Shown: piece by piece, positions 37,297 through 46,049 of the stretch
Position numbering within the stretch: position 1 is the first letter of the stretch
How the letters are laid out: each line of letters begins with the position of its first letter
Source of the DNA: an uncultured Acetatifactor sp.
GTDB taxonomy: Bacteria; Bacillota; Clostridia; Lachnospirales; Lachnospiraceae
DNA: 51,773 nucleotides
Direction: 5' to 3'
Assembly (NCBI GenBank): GCA_944383825.1
Contig: CALWRA010000020.1
Location: forward strand, 1 to 51,773
Made by a program: the position numbers and the translations under genes
The notes under the pieces: generated by a model
Seen by the model: only the letters and a program-made list of their open reading frames with translations
Told to the model about the DNA's origin: nothing
The model's database searches: none

Positions 37297-38628
37297 ATGC
37301 CGGATTTGGAACAAAAGGATCATAATGATTTTTTAGTAGAAAAAATAAAGGAGCGTCCCGTAAATAAGAGAAAGCTGATTCGCCGCACTTTAATTACTGC
37401 GGCTATGGCGGTAATTTTCGGCCTGATTGCCTGTTTTACCTTTCTTGTGCTGGAGCCCGTTATCAGTAATTGGCTGTATCCCGAGGAAGAGCCTCAGATC
37501 ATTGTATTTCCGGAGGATCAGGAAGAAATGTCTCCGGAAGAAATGCTTTCAGATAATATGCAGGCGGAAGGTGGGGATCAAAATTCTCAGGAGAGTGAAG
37601 CGGTTTTCAGTGAAGAACAGCTTCGGAAGATTCTTTCTGAGGTTACACTGGAGGTTGAGGATTACAGACAGCTTTATCTGTCTATGTCGGAATATGTAGG
37701 ACAGATGAGTGAATATATGGTGACTGTCACAGGCGTTACATCCAATATCGATTGGTTCAATAATGTGCAGGAAAGTCAGGATCAGTCTTCAGGCGTTATC
37801 ATCGCCAACAACGGCAGAGAGCTTTTGGTTCTGGCGGACGATACCCCTATCAGCCAGGCACAGGAATTGTCTATGGAATTTTACAACGGAGTGCAGGCTC
37901 AGGCGCAGGTAAAGCAGAGGGATTCCTTTACCAATCTCGCAGTGCTGTCCGTAAATCTCAGTGATTTGCCGGAAGAAGGCAGAGAAGATGTTTTGAAAAT
38001 TGCCCCTCTTGGATCCTCCAATGTTAAGAATCTGGCGGGGACTCCTGTGATTGCGCTTGGAAGTCCTATGGGAATAAGGGATTCTGTAGGGTATGGAATG
38101 GTTACTGTGGCAGGAAGCCAGATTTCTGCAGTTGACAGAAATTACAAGTTACTTTTGACAGATATATACGGAAGTCAAAATGCGGGAGGCGTGCTGTTTA
38201 ATCTTCAGGGACAGGTAATCGGAATTATTACCGGCAATGGTTCAGATTCGGATATGGAAAATGTTATTCACGCCTACGGCATTACGGAATTAAAGAAGGT
38301 TATCGAGAAAATGTCCAATGGAGAAAGCCTGGCATACCTTGGCATTAGCGGCGCTGATGTCACTGATGAGGCTCATGAGGAGCTGGGGGTGCCCCATGGA
38401 GCCTATGTGAAAGAAGTAGATATGGATTCTCCCGCTATGTTGGCAGGCATACAGCAGGGAGATGTGATTGTGTCCATGGATAACAGGACTATTTTGAATT
38501 TCGGAGAATATACCACTGTGCTTCTTCAGATGGAGGCGGGCGCGGAGGTGAATCTGAAAATCATGCGTCAGGCACAGAATGAGTACAGGGAAATGAACTT
38601 TACCATTATATTGGGAGAGGCAGAATAG
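37297..38628 (+). CDS. Membrane-anchored HtrA-like PDZ protein without catalytic triad (pseudoprotease)
   Basis: A 443-residue protein with one membrane helix (about residues 30-52, TLITAAMAVIFGLIACFTFL), an acidic linker, a trypsin-like HtrA domain (about 150-335) and a PDZ domain (about 345-440, YLGISGADVTDE, GIQQGDVIVSMDN). In HtrA the triad is His in TNNHVV, Asp in the R-S-D-I-A-L region and Ser in GNSGG. The matching places here read LLVLADDTPI, SFTNLAVL and GSQNAGG, so His, Asp and Ser all appear replaced. It probably binds peptides rather than cuts them. The start ATG follows GGGAGGTGGACA; the frame is open 30 codons further upstream. Confidence 0.85.
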   Translation: MPDLEQKDHNDFLVEKIKERPVNKRKLIRRTLITAAMAVIFGLIACFTFLVLEPVISNWLYPEEEPQIIVFPEDQEEMSPEEMLSDNMQAEGGDQNSQESEAVFSEEQLRKILSEVTLEVEDYRQLYLSMSEYVGQMSEYMVTVTGVTSNIDWFNNVQESQDQSSGVIIANNGRELLVLADDTPISQAQELSMEFYNGVQAQAQVKQRDSFTNLAVLSVNLSDLPEEGREDVLKIAPLGSSNVKNLAGTPVIALGSPMGIRDSVGYGMVTVAGSQISAVDRNYKLLLTDIYGSQNAGGVLFNLQGQVIGIITGNGSDSDMENVIHAYGITELKKVIEKMSNGESLAYLGISGADVTDEAHEELGVPHGAYVKEVDMDSPAMLAGIQQGDVIVSMDNRTILNFGEYTTVLLQMEAGAEVNLKIMRQAQNEYREMNFTIILGEAE

Positions 38629-38659
38629 AGAAAGGAGCGGGGAAAGAACCTCGGACAGG

Positions 38660-39604
38660 ATGAAATATATAAAGGATTTTAAGGAAGGCGATAGAGTATT
38701 TGACATTTATTTATGCAAACATAAGCAATCATCGGTGACAAAAAACGGAAAGCCCTATGAGAGCGTTACCTTGCAGGACAAGACGGGAACAATAGACGCA
38801 AAGGTGTGGGAGCCCAACAATCCGGGCATTGGAGAGTATGATGCTCTGGATTATATTGAGGTTTACGGAGATGTGACAAATTTTCAGGGAGCCCTTCAGG
38901 TCAGTGTAAAGAGAATTCGTGTATGCAGGCAGGGAGAATATGATCCTGCAGATTATCTGCCGGTCAGCTCTAAAAATATTGAAGGTATGTATCAGGAGCT
39001 TTTGGGAATCATCCAGAGTATAAAAAATTCGGATTTAAGGAAACTTTTGGAGTCTTTTTTTGTGAGGGATGAAGCTTTTATTAAGATCTTTTGCGGCTCC
39101 TCTGCTGCGAAAACCGTACATCACGGTTTTGTGGGGGGATTATTGGAGCATACTTTAAGCGTAACCAAATTATGTGATTATTATTGTACTGCGTATCCCA
39201 TTTTAAAAAGAGATCTGCTTCTTTGCGCTGCCATGTGTCATGACATTGGAAAGACCAGGGAAATATCTGCTTTTCCCGTGAATGATTACACGGATGAGGG
39301 ACAGCTTTTAGGACATATTGTAATTGGATCTCAGATGGTTGCGGATAAAGCGGCCCAGATTAATGATTTTCCCCATGACCTTTTAATACAGGTACAGCAT
39401 TGTATTTTGGCCCATCATGGAAAATATGAATATGGTTCTCCTAAAATCCCTGCAATTATAGAGGCGCTGGCGTTAAATTATGCGGATGACACGGATGCCA
39501 AAATGGAAACCTTTAAGGAAATTCTGGAAAGTAATCAGGACCATGGAGGCTGGCTGGGGTATAACAGGTTGTTTGAATCCAATTTAAGGGCCAGCAAAAT
39601 ATGA
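38660..39604 (+). CDS. yhaM: 3'-5' exoribonuclease YhaM family
   Basis: A 314-residue protein of two parts: an N-terminal OB fold (KQSSVTKNGKPYESVTLQDK, with IEVYGDVTNFQGALQVSVKR) and a C-terminal HD phosphohydrolase domain (HHGFVGGLLEHTLSVTKLC, AAMCHDIGKTREIS, CILAHHGKYEYGSP). YhaM trims RNA and DNA 3' ends. Length and order match the family. It starts 31 nt after the HtrA-like gene and ends 16 nt before the flavoprotein gene, so the three may be co-transcribed. Confidence 0.93.
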   Translation: MKYIKDFKEGDRVFDIYLCKHKQSSVTKNGKPYESVTLQDKTGTIDAKVWEPNNPGIGEYDALDYIEVYGDVTNFQGALQVSVKRIRVCRQGEYDPADYLPVSSKNIEGMYQELLGIIQSIKNSDLRKLLESFFVRDEAFIKIFCGSSAAKTVHHGFVGGLLEHTLSVTKLCDYYCTAYPILKRDLLLCAAMCHDIGKTREISAFPVNDYTDEGQLLGHIVIGSQMVADKAAQINDFPHDLLIQVQHCILAHHGKYEYGSPKIPAIIEALALNYADDTDAKMETFKEILESNQDHGGWLGYNRLFESNLRASKI

Positions 39605-39620
39605 GCAAGGAGGTATTGTT

Positions 39621-40805
39621 ATGAACATCAGCGAAAATGTAAAGTATATTGGAGTCAATGATCACAAGCTGGACTTGTTTGAGGGGCAGTATGCTGTGCC
39701 AAAGGGAATGTCCTACAATTCTTACGTGATTCTGGATGAGAAGATTGCAGTTATGGATACTGTAGACATCGGTTTTACAGAAGAGTGGATGGAAAATCTG
39801 GATAGAGAGCTTATGGGACGTAAACCTGATTATCTTATTGTGCAGCATATGGAGCCGGATCACTCCGCCGGTATTCCTCTGTTTCTGAAAAAATATCCGG
39901 AAGCGAAGATCGCTGCCTCTCCTAAAACCTTTGAAATGATTCAGCAGTTTTTATACGGAGAGGAAAATGGAGCCGCAGCAGAAAATGACATTAATATCAG
40001 AAAAATTCCGGTAAAAAACGGTGAAATGTTGAGTCTCGGAAAGCATATGCTCGAGTTTCTATTTGCTCCTATGGTGCATTGGCCGGAAGTGATAATGACG
40101 TATGAGCAGAGCGAAAAGATACTGTTTACGGCCGATGCTTTCGGTAAATTTGGCGCTTTAGACGAGGATGAGGAATGGTTGGACGAGGCGCGTCGTTATT
40201 ATATTGGGATTGTGGGAAAGTACGGGGCACAGGTACAGAATGTGCTGAAAAAAGCGGCAGAGCTGGATATTGCCGCCATTTGTCCTCTCCATGGGCCTGT
40301 TTTGAAAGAGAATTTGGCATATTATTTAGATCGTTATCATACATGGTCTTCCTATGAACCTGAAAGGAAAGGGATTGTCATTGCTTACGCATCTATTTAC
40401 GGACATACTAAGACTGCGGCTCTCTATTTGGCGGAGGAATTAAGGAAGCAGGGACAGGATGAGGTAATTCTTCATGACCTGGCAAGAACTGATATGGCTC
40501 AGGCGGTAGCGGATGCTTTTTGTTTTGACAGACTGGTGCTGGCGTGCAGCACCTATAATGCCGGAATATTTCCTTTTATGGAGGATTATATCCATCGTCT
40601 TCAGGAACGGAATTTCCAAAACCGTAGGATTGCCCTGATAGAAAACGGATCCTGGGCACCCATGGCTGCCAGGGTAATAAAGGGAATGCTTGAAAAAAGT
40701 AAAAATATTACCTATGTGGATTCAACGGTTACTATTTGGTCTGCCATGAAAGAGAAGGACAAGGAAGCTATGGGAAACCTTGTGAGAGAGCTTTTGAGGA
40801 AATAA
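39621..40805 (+). CDS. A-type diiron flavoprotein (FprA)
   Basis: A 394-residue protein of the FDP family that reduces O2 to water and/or NO to N2O in anaerobes. The N-terminal metallo-beta-lactamase-like domain holds the diiron ligands HMEPDHSAG (H-x-E-x-D-H), then LFAPMVHWPE and FTADAFGKFG. The C-terminal flavodoxin domain starts near residue 250 (GIVIAYASIYGHTKTAALYL) and binds FMN. There is no rubredoxin extension, so electrons must come from separate partners. It fits an oxygen-sensitive gut anaerobe. It is preceded by AGGAGGTATTGTT. Confidence 0.95.
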   Translation: MNISENVKYIGVNDHKLDLFEGQYAVPKGMSYNSYVILDEKIAVMDTVDIGFTEEWMENLDRELMGRKPDYLIVQHMEPDHSAGIPLFLKKYPEAKIAASPKTFEMIQQFLYGEENGAAAENDINIRKIPVKNGEMLSLGKHMLEFLFAPMVHWPEVIMTYEQSEKILFTADAFGKFGALDEDEEWLDEARRYYIGIVGKYGAQVQNVLKKAAELDIAAICPLHGPVLKENLAYYLDRYHTWSSYEPERKGIVIAYASIYGHTKTAALYLAEELRKQGQDEVILHDLARTDMAQAVADAFCFDRLVLACSTYNAGIFPFMEDYIHRLQERNFQNRRIALIENGSWAPMAARVIKGMLEKSKNITYVDSTVTIWSAMKEKDKEAMGNLVRELLRK

Positions 40806-40826
40806 TTTAAAATTTATTATATTTTG

Positions 40827-40863
40827 ACAGCAGGAGATCAATAAAGTCGATTTTCTGCTGTTT
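40827..40863 (+). terminator. Possible terminator between the flavoprotein gene and rlmD
   Basis: ACAGCAG (40827-40833) and CTGCTGT (40855-40861) form a perfect seven-base-pair stem over a 21-nt loop; only TTT follows. Its right arm ends just before the first in-frame ATG of rlmD, which makes a further-downstream rlmD start more attractive. Confidence 0.35.
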
Positions 40864-42420
40864 ATGACTATGGGAAGCCTTGTGAATATGAAATATCAAA
40901 GTAATAATTTTCATAATACCGGTTACGTGAAGAATGATTTTGTGACTGTAACCATTGAGGATATGGGCAGCGACGGACAGGGAATTGGAAAAGTTAATGG
41001 TTTTACTCTGTTTGTAAAGGATGCGGTCATTGGTGATACGGTGGACGCGAAAATAATAAAGATCAAAAAGCACTATGCCTATGCAAGATTAGAGAAGGTG
41101 ATCAAGCCTTCTCCTTTTCGCGTGGAGCCGAGCTGCCCGGTTTATAGACAATGCGGCGGCTGCCAGCTCCAGTCCTTATCCTATGAAAAGCAGCTTTGGT
41201 TCAAACAGGAAAAAATAAGAAATAATTTGATTCATATAGGAGGATTTTTACCGGAATATGTTGACAAGCGCATGGAGCCCATTATTGGAATGAATGAGCT
41301 TCTGCGTTATCGCAATAAAGCCCAGTATCCTGTGGGAATGGATAAAGCAGGAAAGCCGACTGCCGGGTTTTATGCCGGACGAACACACAATATTATTCCC
41401 AACAAAGACTGTCTTTTAGGGACTGAGGAAAATGGGATTATTTTAAACATCATTTTGAATTATATGGAAAAATACCGGGTGAGCGCTTATCAGGAGGAGA
41501 TAGGACAAGGCCTGATACGCCATATTTTAATTAGGAAGGGATTTTCCAGCGGAGAAATTATGGTTTGCCTGGTAATCAATAAAAAGGGGAAAAAATTGTC
41601 ATATGAAACGGCCGGAATCCAGAAAAATAATAATGAATTTCTTCCCTATCAGGGAGAATTACTGGCTGAATTAGCAAAAATCAAAGGTATGACAAGTGTG
41701 TCAGTTAGCATAAACACAGAAAAAACAAATGTGATTATGGGAAAGGAGATATATACCCTTTGGGGAAGTTCTTATATAACAGATACCATACAGGTAAGAG
41801 ACATGAAGAAAGAGGGTTTTCCTGCCGTGGGCAAGGCGCTGAGCTTTAAAATATCTCCTCTTTCCTTTTACCAGGTAAATCCATTGCAGACAGAAAAGCT
41901 TTACAGTCTGGCCTTGGAATACGCACAGCTAACTGGAAAGGAAACAGTCTGGGATTTGTACTGTGGTATCGGGACCATCTCTCTTTTTGTAGCGGGAAGA
42001 GCAAAAAAAGTGTATGGTGTAGAGATCATACCGCAGGCTATAGAAGATGCCCGGGAAAACGCAGAAAAAAACGGAATTTCAAATGTGGAGTTTTTTGTCG
42101 GAAAGGCTGAACAAATATTGCCTGAATTTTATGGGAAGAAAGAGGGAGAAGAATGTTCCATGCGTCATCCGGATGTGATTGTAGTGGATCCCCCTCGAAA
42201 GGGCTGTGACCATGCGTGCCTTGCTACAATGCTCCAGATGAGGCCTGAGAGAATTGTATATGTAAGCTGTGACTCTGCTACCTTAGCCCGGGATTTAAAG
42301 ATTCTGTGCCAAGGAGGTTATGAGGTTAAGCGTATCAGAGGTGTGGATCAGTTTGGGATGACAGTGCACGTTGAGTGTGTAATTATGATGCAGTATTGTG
42401 GTTTTGACAAGAAAAAGTAG
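40864..42420 (+). CDS. rlmD: 23S rRNA (uracil-1939-C5)-methyltransferase RlmD/RumA-like
   Basis: Up to 518 residues. A TRAM RNA-binding domain (DFVTVTIEDMGSDGQGIGKV) is followed by Fe-S ligands CPVYRQCGGC and a later Cys in NKDCLLG. The SAM site is WDLYCGIGTISLF, and the catalytic Cys is in IVYVSCDSATLARD. Start uncertain: ATGs at 40864, 40870 and 40888 all lack good ribosome sites, and a GTG at 40882 with GGGAAG upstream is possible. The C-terminus TVHVECVIMMQYCGFDKKK differs from the usual ending (about TVHVETVVLLS) after the VEC, as expected if a foreign element integrated in the 3' end. RlmD 3' ends are known integration sites for conjugative elements. Confidence 0.9.
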   Translation: MTMGSLVNMKYQSNNFHNTGYVKNDFVTVTIEDMGSDGQGIGKVNGFTLFVKDAVIGDTVDAKIIKIKKHYAYARLEKVIKPSPFRVEPSCPVYRQCGGCQLQSLSYEKQLWFKQEKIRNNLIHIGGFLPEYVDKRMEPIIGMNELLRYRNKAQYPVGMDKAGKPTAGFYAGRTHNIIPNKDCLLGTEENGIILNIILNYMEKYRVSAYQEEIGQGLIRHILIRKGFSSGEIMVCLVINKKGKKLSYETAGIQKNNNEFLPYQGELLAELAKIKGMTSVSVSINTEKTNVIMGKEIYTLWGSSYITDTIQVRDMKKEGFPAVGKALSFKISPLSFYQVNPLQTEKLYSLALEYAQLTGKETVWDLYCGIGTISLFVAGRAKKVYGVEIIPQAIEDARENAEKNGISNVEFFVGKAEQILPEFYGKKEGEECSMRHPDVIVVDPPRKGCDHACLATMLQMRPERIVYVSCDSATLARDLKILCQGGYEVKRIRGVDQFGMTVHVECVIMMQYCGFDKKK

Positions 42421-42688
42421 GGTTTGACCACAAGATGTTGTGGTTTGAGGGCAAAAATTAGACCAAAAAATGGCTAGTTTTTGCCCAATTTTTTTGCCCG
42501 TTTTTAAAGATGCATAGCACTCGCCGAAGGCGTGTGCGGGCAAAAAATGGCTTTGGGAGTGATTTGGAGAAAAACACAGGAAAGGAAGGTGTGGCAGGCA
42601 AAGATAAAAATGAATATGGATAGGAACGCAGGGCGGTACTTATTTTAGAAATGAAATAGGTACCGCCTTATTTTTTTGGAGGTGAAAA
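42421..42688. other. Gene-free junction after rlmD, candidate element end
   Basis: These 268 nt hold no convincing gene. TTGTGGTTT occurs in rlmD's last codons (42395 region) and again at 42438, with the inverse ACCACAA at 42427; together they form ACCACAA-GATG-TTGTGGT (42427-42444). GGGCAAAAA with ATGGCT recurs at 42449 and 42542. Such clustered direct and inverted repeats at the edge of an element suit recombinase binding. All genes to the right are of mobile-element type. No integrase is visible, so the call is inference. Confidence 0.45.
42449..42495 (+). terminator. Terminator of rlmD
   Basis: GGGCAAAAATTAG-A-CCA pairs with TGG-CTAGTTTTTGCCC over an A-rich loop (stem about 16 pairs with one bulged A), followed by AATTTTTTT at 42487-42495. 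It lies 28 nt after the rlmD stop. Confidence 0.75.
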
Positions 42689-43300
42689 ATGTCAAAATTG
42701 TTTTGTTTCAGTCCGGGACTTAGGATACTGGAAAGGCAGATGCAGGAGCCGCCGGGATACAGACCGAGAGGATATGGCATCTGTATTATTGAAGCGGTGG
42801 ATTGGAAAAGCCGTGGTAACTATTCTGAAATTGTGGACTGTGTTATCAGCCGGATGCAGTTGGAACATCTGAGGAAAAGAGTGGAGGAAATCTTCACAGA
42901 AGTGGATAAGGAACTGATTTTTAGAAACATGAAACACAGAAATGATTTTTATTCCCTGCTTATGGGAAAGAGGTCAAAAACATTACAGCACACGCCAAAC
43001 TATGCTGCCGCTGTATTTCTTTTGTCTGCGGATGGGAAACTCTGGGATACGGTCAGCAAAAATGTGCTGGATACCGGGATTTACTTCGACAGGGTAAGGC
43101 TTGGAGGTGTGACGCTGGAACAGTATATATTATTCCATGCAGCCAAGGATGTTTATAACGGAACCAAGCATATACGATTGTCGGAGCTTACAGACCGGGA
43201 TCTGATACCGGATGAGATACTGAGGCTCATCGTGAATGCTTTTGTCATCGAGAAGTGTGGTGTGGAAATTGTAAAGCAGGAGGTGTGGAATGCGGATTAA
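42689..43300 (+). CDS. Unknown protein, first gene of the right element
   Basis: A 203-residue soluble protein; I do not recognise the family. It has no membrane segment or signal. The middle (KHRNDFYSLLMGKRSKTLQH, AAAVFLLSADGKLWD) and C-terminus (LSELTDRDLIPDEILRLIVN) look globular and helical. GGAGGTGAAAA precedes the ATG. It overlaps the next gene by 11 nt, so it belongs to the same operon. Similar proteins recur at this place in elements of gut Clostridia as far as I remember, but I cannot name a domain. Confidence 0.6.
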   Translation: MSKLFCFSPGLRILERQMQEPPGYRPRGYGICIIEAVDWKSRGNYSEIVDCVISRMQLEHLRKRVEEIFTEVDKELIFRNMKHRNDFYSLLMGKRSKTLQHTPNYAAAVFLLSADGKLWDTVSKNVLDTGIYFDRVRLGGVTLEQYILFHAAKDVYNGTKHIRLSELTDRDLIPDEILRLIVNAFVIEKCGVEIVKQEVWNAD

Positions 43301-44921
43301 GGTGTTGAGTGGAGGACGAAAAAATATTGAACTGCCATTGTCGGATGTGGAATTGAATTTCCAGATGAGGCGGATTGGCATTGAGGAAACGATACCCATG
43401 TGTAGGCTTGTGGAGGTGTCAGAACATGACAATCCCCTGCATCACTTCGAAGGGCAGACCGTAAACATGGAAGAGGTTAATTTCTTTGCCAAGAGGATGG
43501 AAAGCCTGACGGAATATGAAAGAAAAGTTCTGTCAGCGTATGCTGAGGATTATGGTGTGGCTACCATGCAGGATTTAATCAATCTGACGTTCAGCATGAA
43601 AGGTCTTTCATTGCTTACGGATTTTTCAGATGCCAGACAGGTTGGGGTACGCCTTTACATGGATGAGTTCTTAGGAATGACAGAAGAAGAAAAAGAGCAG
43701 ACCAACTTTATTGAATTTGCGGAAAAGACTTTAAAGGAGAGCCGGGTGGAAGTCCTGCCCTATGGAGTCTTTGTAGAGCATGGTTTTGAAATGCAGGAGG
43801 TATACAACGGGAAAACCTTTCCGGCATTCATTTCATCGGAGGAAACGGTGGCGGTTGTCGAGGTACAGAATAAGACCGGGGATACGGAGTATTTGTATCT
43901 GCCGACAGATATCTGTTCCATGAACAAGGTAAAGGAACGATTGCAGGTACAGGATTATTGGGAGATAGAAGTGACGGGAATCGAAAACCCACGTCTGCCG
44001 GACATCCTTGTACCGATACCGGAGGACTTAAAGGAAATTGAACAGATGACACTGTTTAATGAAATGTGTCATGCAGTCAAACGGTTTGATAAAGTGAAAA
44101 TGAATCAGCTTGCTATGGTGGTGGAGTTTACCGGCTTAAATGATTTTACGGATGTAGCTTATATCGCAACCCACCTTGGGGAGTTTGAAATAAATCCCTT
44201 AGTACATAACGATGAGGAGTATGGAAAGTTTCTGGTAACGGAGTCAGGACTGTTTGAGGTGGATGAATTATTGCTCCCCCACATCAATTATGCATCCTTT
44301 GCCGCTGATAAGAAGGAGGGAACTCTCGCAGCAAGCGGATATGTGGAAGGTGGCTTTGTGGGAGCCAGCAGACCGATAGCGGAGTATGGTCATTACAAGG
44401 GAGAGTTTGCTGAACCATTGGAAATTGACTATGACTGCTTTGAAAAGTTCTGCTTATACAGTCCGCTGACTGCAAATCTGATGGTGGAAGGAGTGGATGA
44501 AGGAAATCTGTACCGCAGTGACCTAACACAGTTTGCAGAAGAGATTGCCGCTGCTATTGAAAGAGAGGAGTGTGCAGGTGAAGAGGTAAGAGGACTCATG
44601 CATTACTTTGATGAAAGCAGGGAAGTGGCGGCAAAGGTTATGTCGGCACATCCCAAGGTGGCAGAAATCAATGGGGAACTGTATGGTGTTCTGGAGTGTA
44701 AGACTAGCGAGCCTCTGACGGAAGAAGACATTCAGGTGCTGAAAGATTACTGGACCGGGCAGATGAGTGACGGATGGGGCGAAGGCTTTGAACAGCATCC
44801 AATTGATGTGGAAGATGGAGAAATCTTTGTTAGTTTCTGGAACAGCGGAAACTTCTGGAGTGTCATGACGGAGGAAGAACTGATGGGAAGTCAGGTGCAG
44901 GGAATGGACATGTCCTGCTAA
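43290..44921 (+). CDS. ArdA-like antirestriction protein (multi-domain, acidic)
   Basis: A 543-residue acidic protein. The first part (ELPLSDVELNFQMRRIGIEE, then FFAKRMESLTEYERKVLSAY) resembles proteins annotated as ArdA in Clostridia elements. ArdA mimics DNA and blocks type I restriction enzymes, so incoming DNA survives. The protein is much longer than classical ArdA (about 165 residues). The segment YIATHLGEFEINPLVHNDEE near 285-310 may be one of several similar modules. The very acidic composition fits DNA mimicry. AGGAGGTGTGGA precedes the ATG. The family call is from memory and only moderately secure. Confidence 0.5.
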   Translation: MRIKVLSGGRKNIELPLSDVELNFQMRRIGIEETIPMCRLVEVSEHDNPLHHFEGQTVNMEEVNFFAKRMESLTEYERKVLSAYAEDYGVATMQDLINLTFSMKGLSLLTDFSDARQVGVRLYMDEFLGMTEEEKEQTNFIEFAEKTLKESRVEVLPYGVFVEHGFEMQEVYNGKTFPAFISSEETVAVVEVQNKTGDTEYLYLPTDICSMNKVKERLQVQDYWEIEVTGIENPRLPDILVPIPEDLKEIEQMTLFNEMCHAVKRFDKVKMNQLAMVVEFTGLNDFTDVAYIATHLGEFEINPLVHNDEEYGKFLVTESGLFEVDELLLPHINYASFAADKKEGTLAASGYVEGGFVGASRPIAEYGHYKGEFAEPLEIDYDCFEKFCLYSPLTANLMVEGVDEGNLYRSDLTQFAEEIAAAIEREECAGEEVRGLMHYFDESREVAAKVMSAHPKVAEINGELYGVLECKTSEPLTEEDIQVLKDYWTGQMSDGWGEGFEQHPIDVEDGEIFVSFWNSGNFWSVMTEEELMGSQVQGMDMSC

Positions 44922-44992
44922 ATAATATTGTGCTGGATATATTGGGAAGTCTGTAGTATTGTGTGTCCTAACAAAAAGAAGGGAGCAGACCT

Positions 44993-45294
44993 ATGGATAT
45001 AAGAGAAGATATTTTTTATCAGTTTTTTCAGGAACTGATCGAGAGTTACCGGCATGACATTTTACAGAGGGAGGATGCCAAGGAACTGGCAGAGAAAGAG
45101 ATTGGACTGTGGAATCAGATAAGGGAAAGATTTGGCGGACCGGGTTCAGAGGAGTATAAGCTGATTAGTGAACTGACAGCTGCATTCTTGACATTAGCTG
45201 TATCAAGCAGGAGCAGTTGTACTTGCAGGGAGTCAAGGATGGCATCCGGCTGAAGAAAAGAATCAAAGAGATTGAGGAAGGAGAATCATGTTAA
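44993..45294 (+). pseudogene. Small unknown protein with a frameshift
   Basis: It starts MDIREDIFYQFFQELIESYR and runs in frame to about residue 65 (ISELTAAFL), then ends in an odd Ser/Cys/Arg-rich tail with a stop at 45253. One frame over, starting at 45191, the DNA encodes DISCIKQEQLYLQGVKDGIR, then a Lys/Glu-rich helix to a stop at 45294 that overlaps the next start (ATGTTAA). Restoring one base near 45190 would give a sensible protein of about 100 residues ending at the usual spacing. So either a real one-base deletion, a sequencing error or a programmed shift. No known family assigned. Confidence 0.65.
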
Positions 45295-46034
45295 AGAGAG
45301 AAGAGATAGCACGGATTAAAGAAATGTATCCGAAAGGTACACCTATTCGTCTATACAGCATGGAAGGGGAGCAGACAGTACCACCTGGAAGCAGAGGAGT
45401 TGTTGACCATGTGGATGACATCGGACAAATTCATATGAAGTGGGAGAACGGAAGTTGCCTCGCATTAAATATTGAGGTTGACCGTTTTGATATCATTACA
45501 CAGCAGGATGATGTTTCAGAAAAGAAAGAGCAGGAGTTTATTGACAAGGTAAATGAAATCTTGGACAAGACAGACTTCCTGCTCTTAAATATATCCTGCA
45601 ACAGTGAGAATACATCCTATGCTGCAGAGAAGCTCCTTGCCATGCATCAGGCATTTGAGGAAGTGTATGGAGAAGGGTATGTGGATGAGAGCTTCGGAAT
45701 GGTCATGATGCCTGCGGTGGTAAGAGGAAGGGAATCCGGCATACAGGCCCTTGCCTTGGTAACGCTGGATTTGGAATCATCCGGAGAGCATTGGGGGACT
45801 ACATTCCTTACATCGGGTGGACCATTGGTGCAGGGACATGCAGAGCTTACCGAGGAGCAGAAGCGTGCCATCAGGGAATACTATATTCCTTACGATTATT
45901 GGTACACACCACTCGTGGAACGTGACCATCATGTGAACTTTACGGATATGCCGGAACCAATTGCAGACATCCGCAGGCTGGTGGATGAATCCTTGGTGAC
46001 AGGACAGGCACAGCAGATGGAGGGATCAAAATAG
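45288..46034 (+). CDS. DUF4314-containing protein
   Basis: A 248-residue soluble protein. The N-terminal 70 residues match DUF4314 (EMYPKGTPIRLYSMEGEQTV, PPGSRGVVDHVDDIGQIHMK, then WENGSCLALN), a small beta-rich domain common in Firmicute mobile elements. The C-terminal 175 residues (EFIDKVNEILDKTDFLLLNI, ALALVTLDLESSGEHWGTTF) form a second domain that I cannot name. GAGGAAGGAGAATC precedes the ATG. It overlaps the previous gene's restored stop. Function unknown. Confidence 0.75.
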   Translation: MLKREEIARIKEMYPKGTPIRLYSMEGEQTVPPGSRGVVDHVDDIGQIHMKWENGSCLALNIEVDRFDIITQQDDVSEKKEQEFIDKVNEILDKTDFLLLNISCNSENTSYAAEKLLAMHQAFEEVYGEGYVDESFGMVMMPAVVRGRESGIQALALVTLDLESSGEHWGTTFLTSGGPLVQGHAELTEEQKRAIREYYIPYDYWYTPLVERDHHVNFTDMPEPIADIRRLVDESLVTGQAQQMEGSK

Positions 46035-46049
46035 GAGAGGAGAACATAA

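Noticed and set aside
42295..42543. 82-codon minus-strand frame after rlmD
   Set aside because: It runs through the end of rlmD and the repeat-rich junction; no ribosome site and no recognisable protein.
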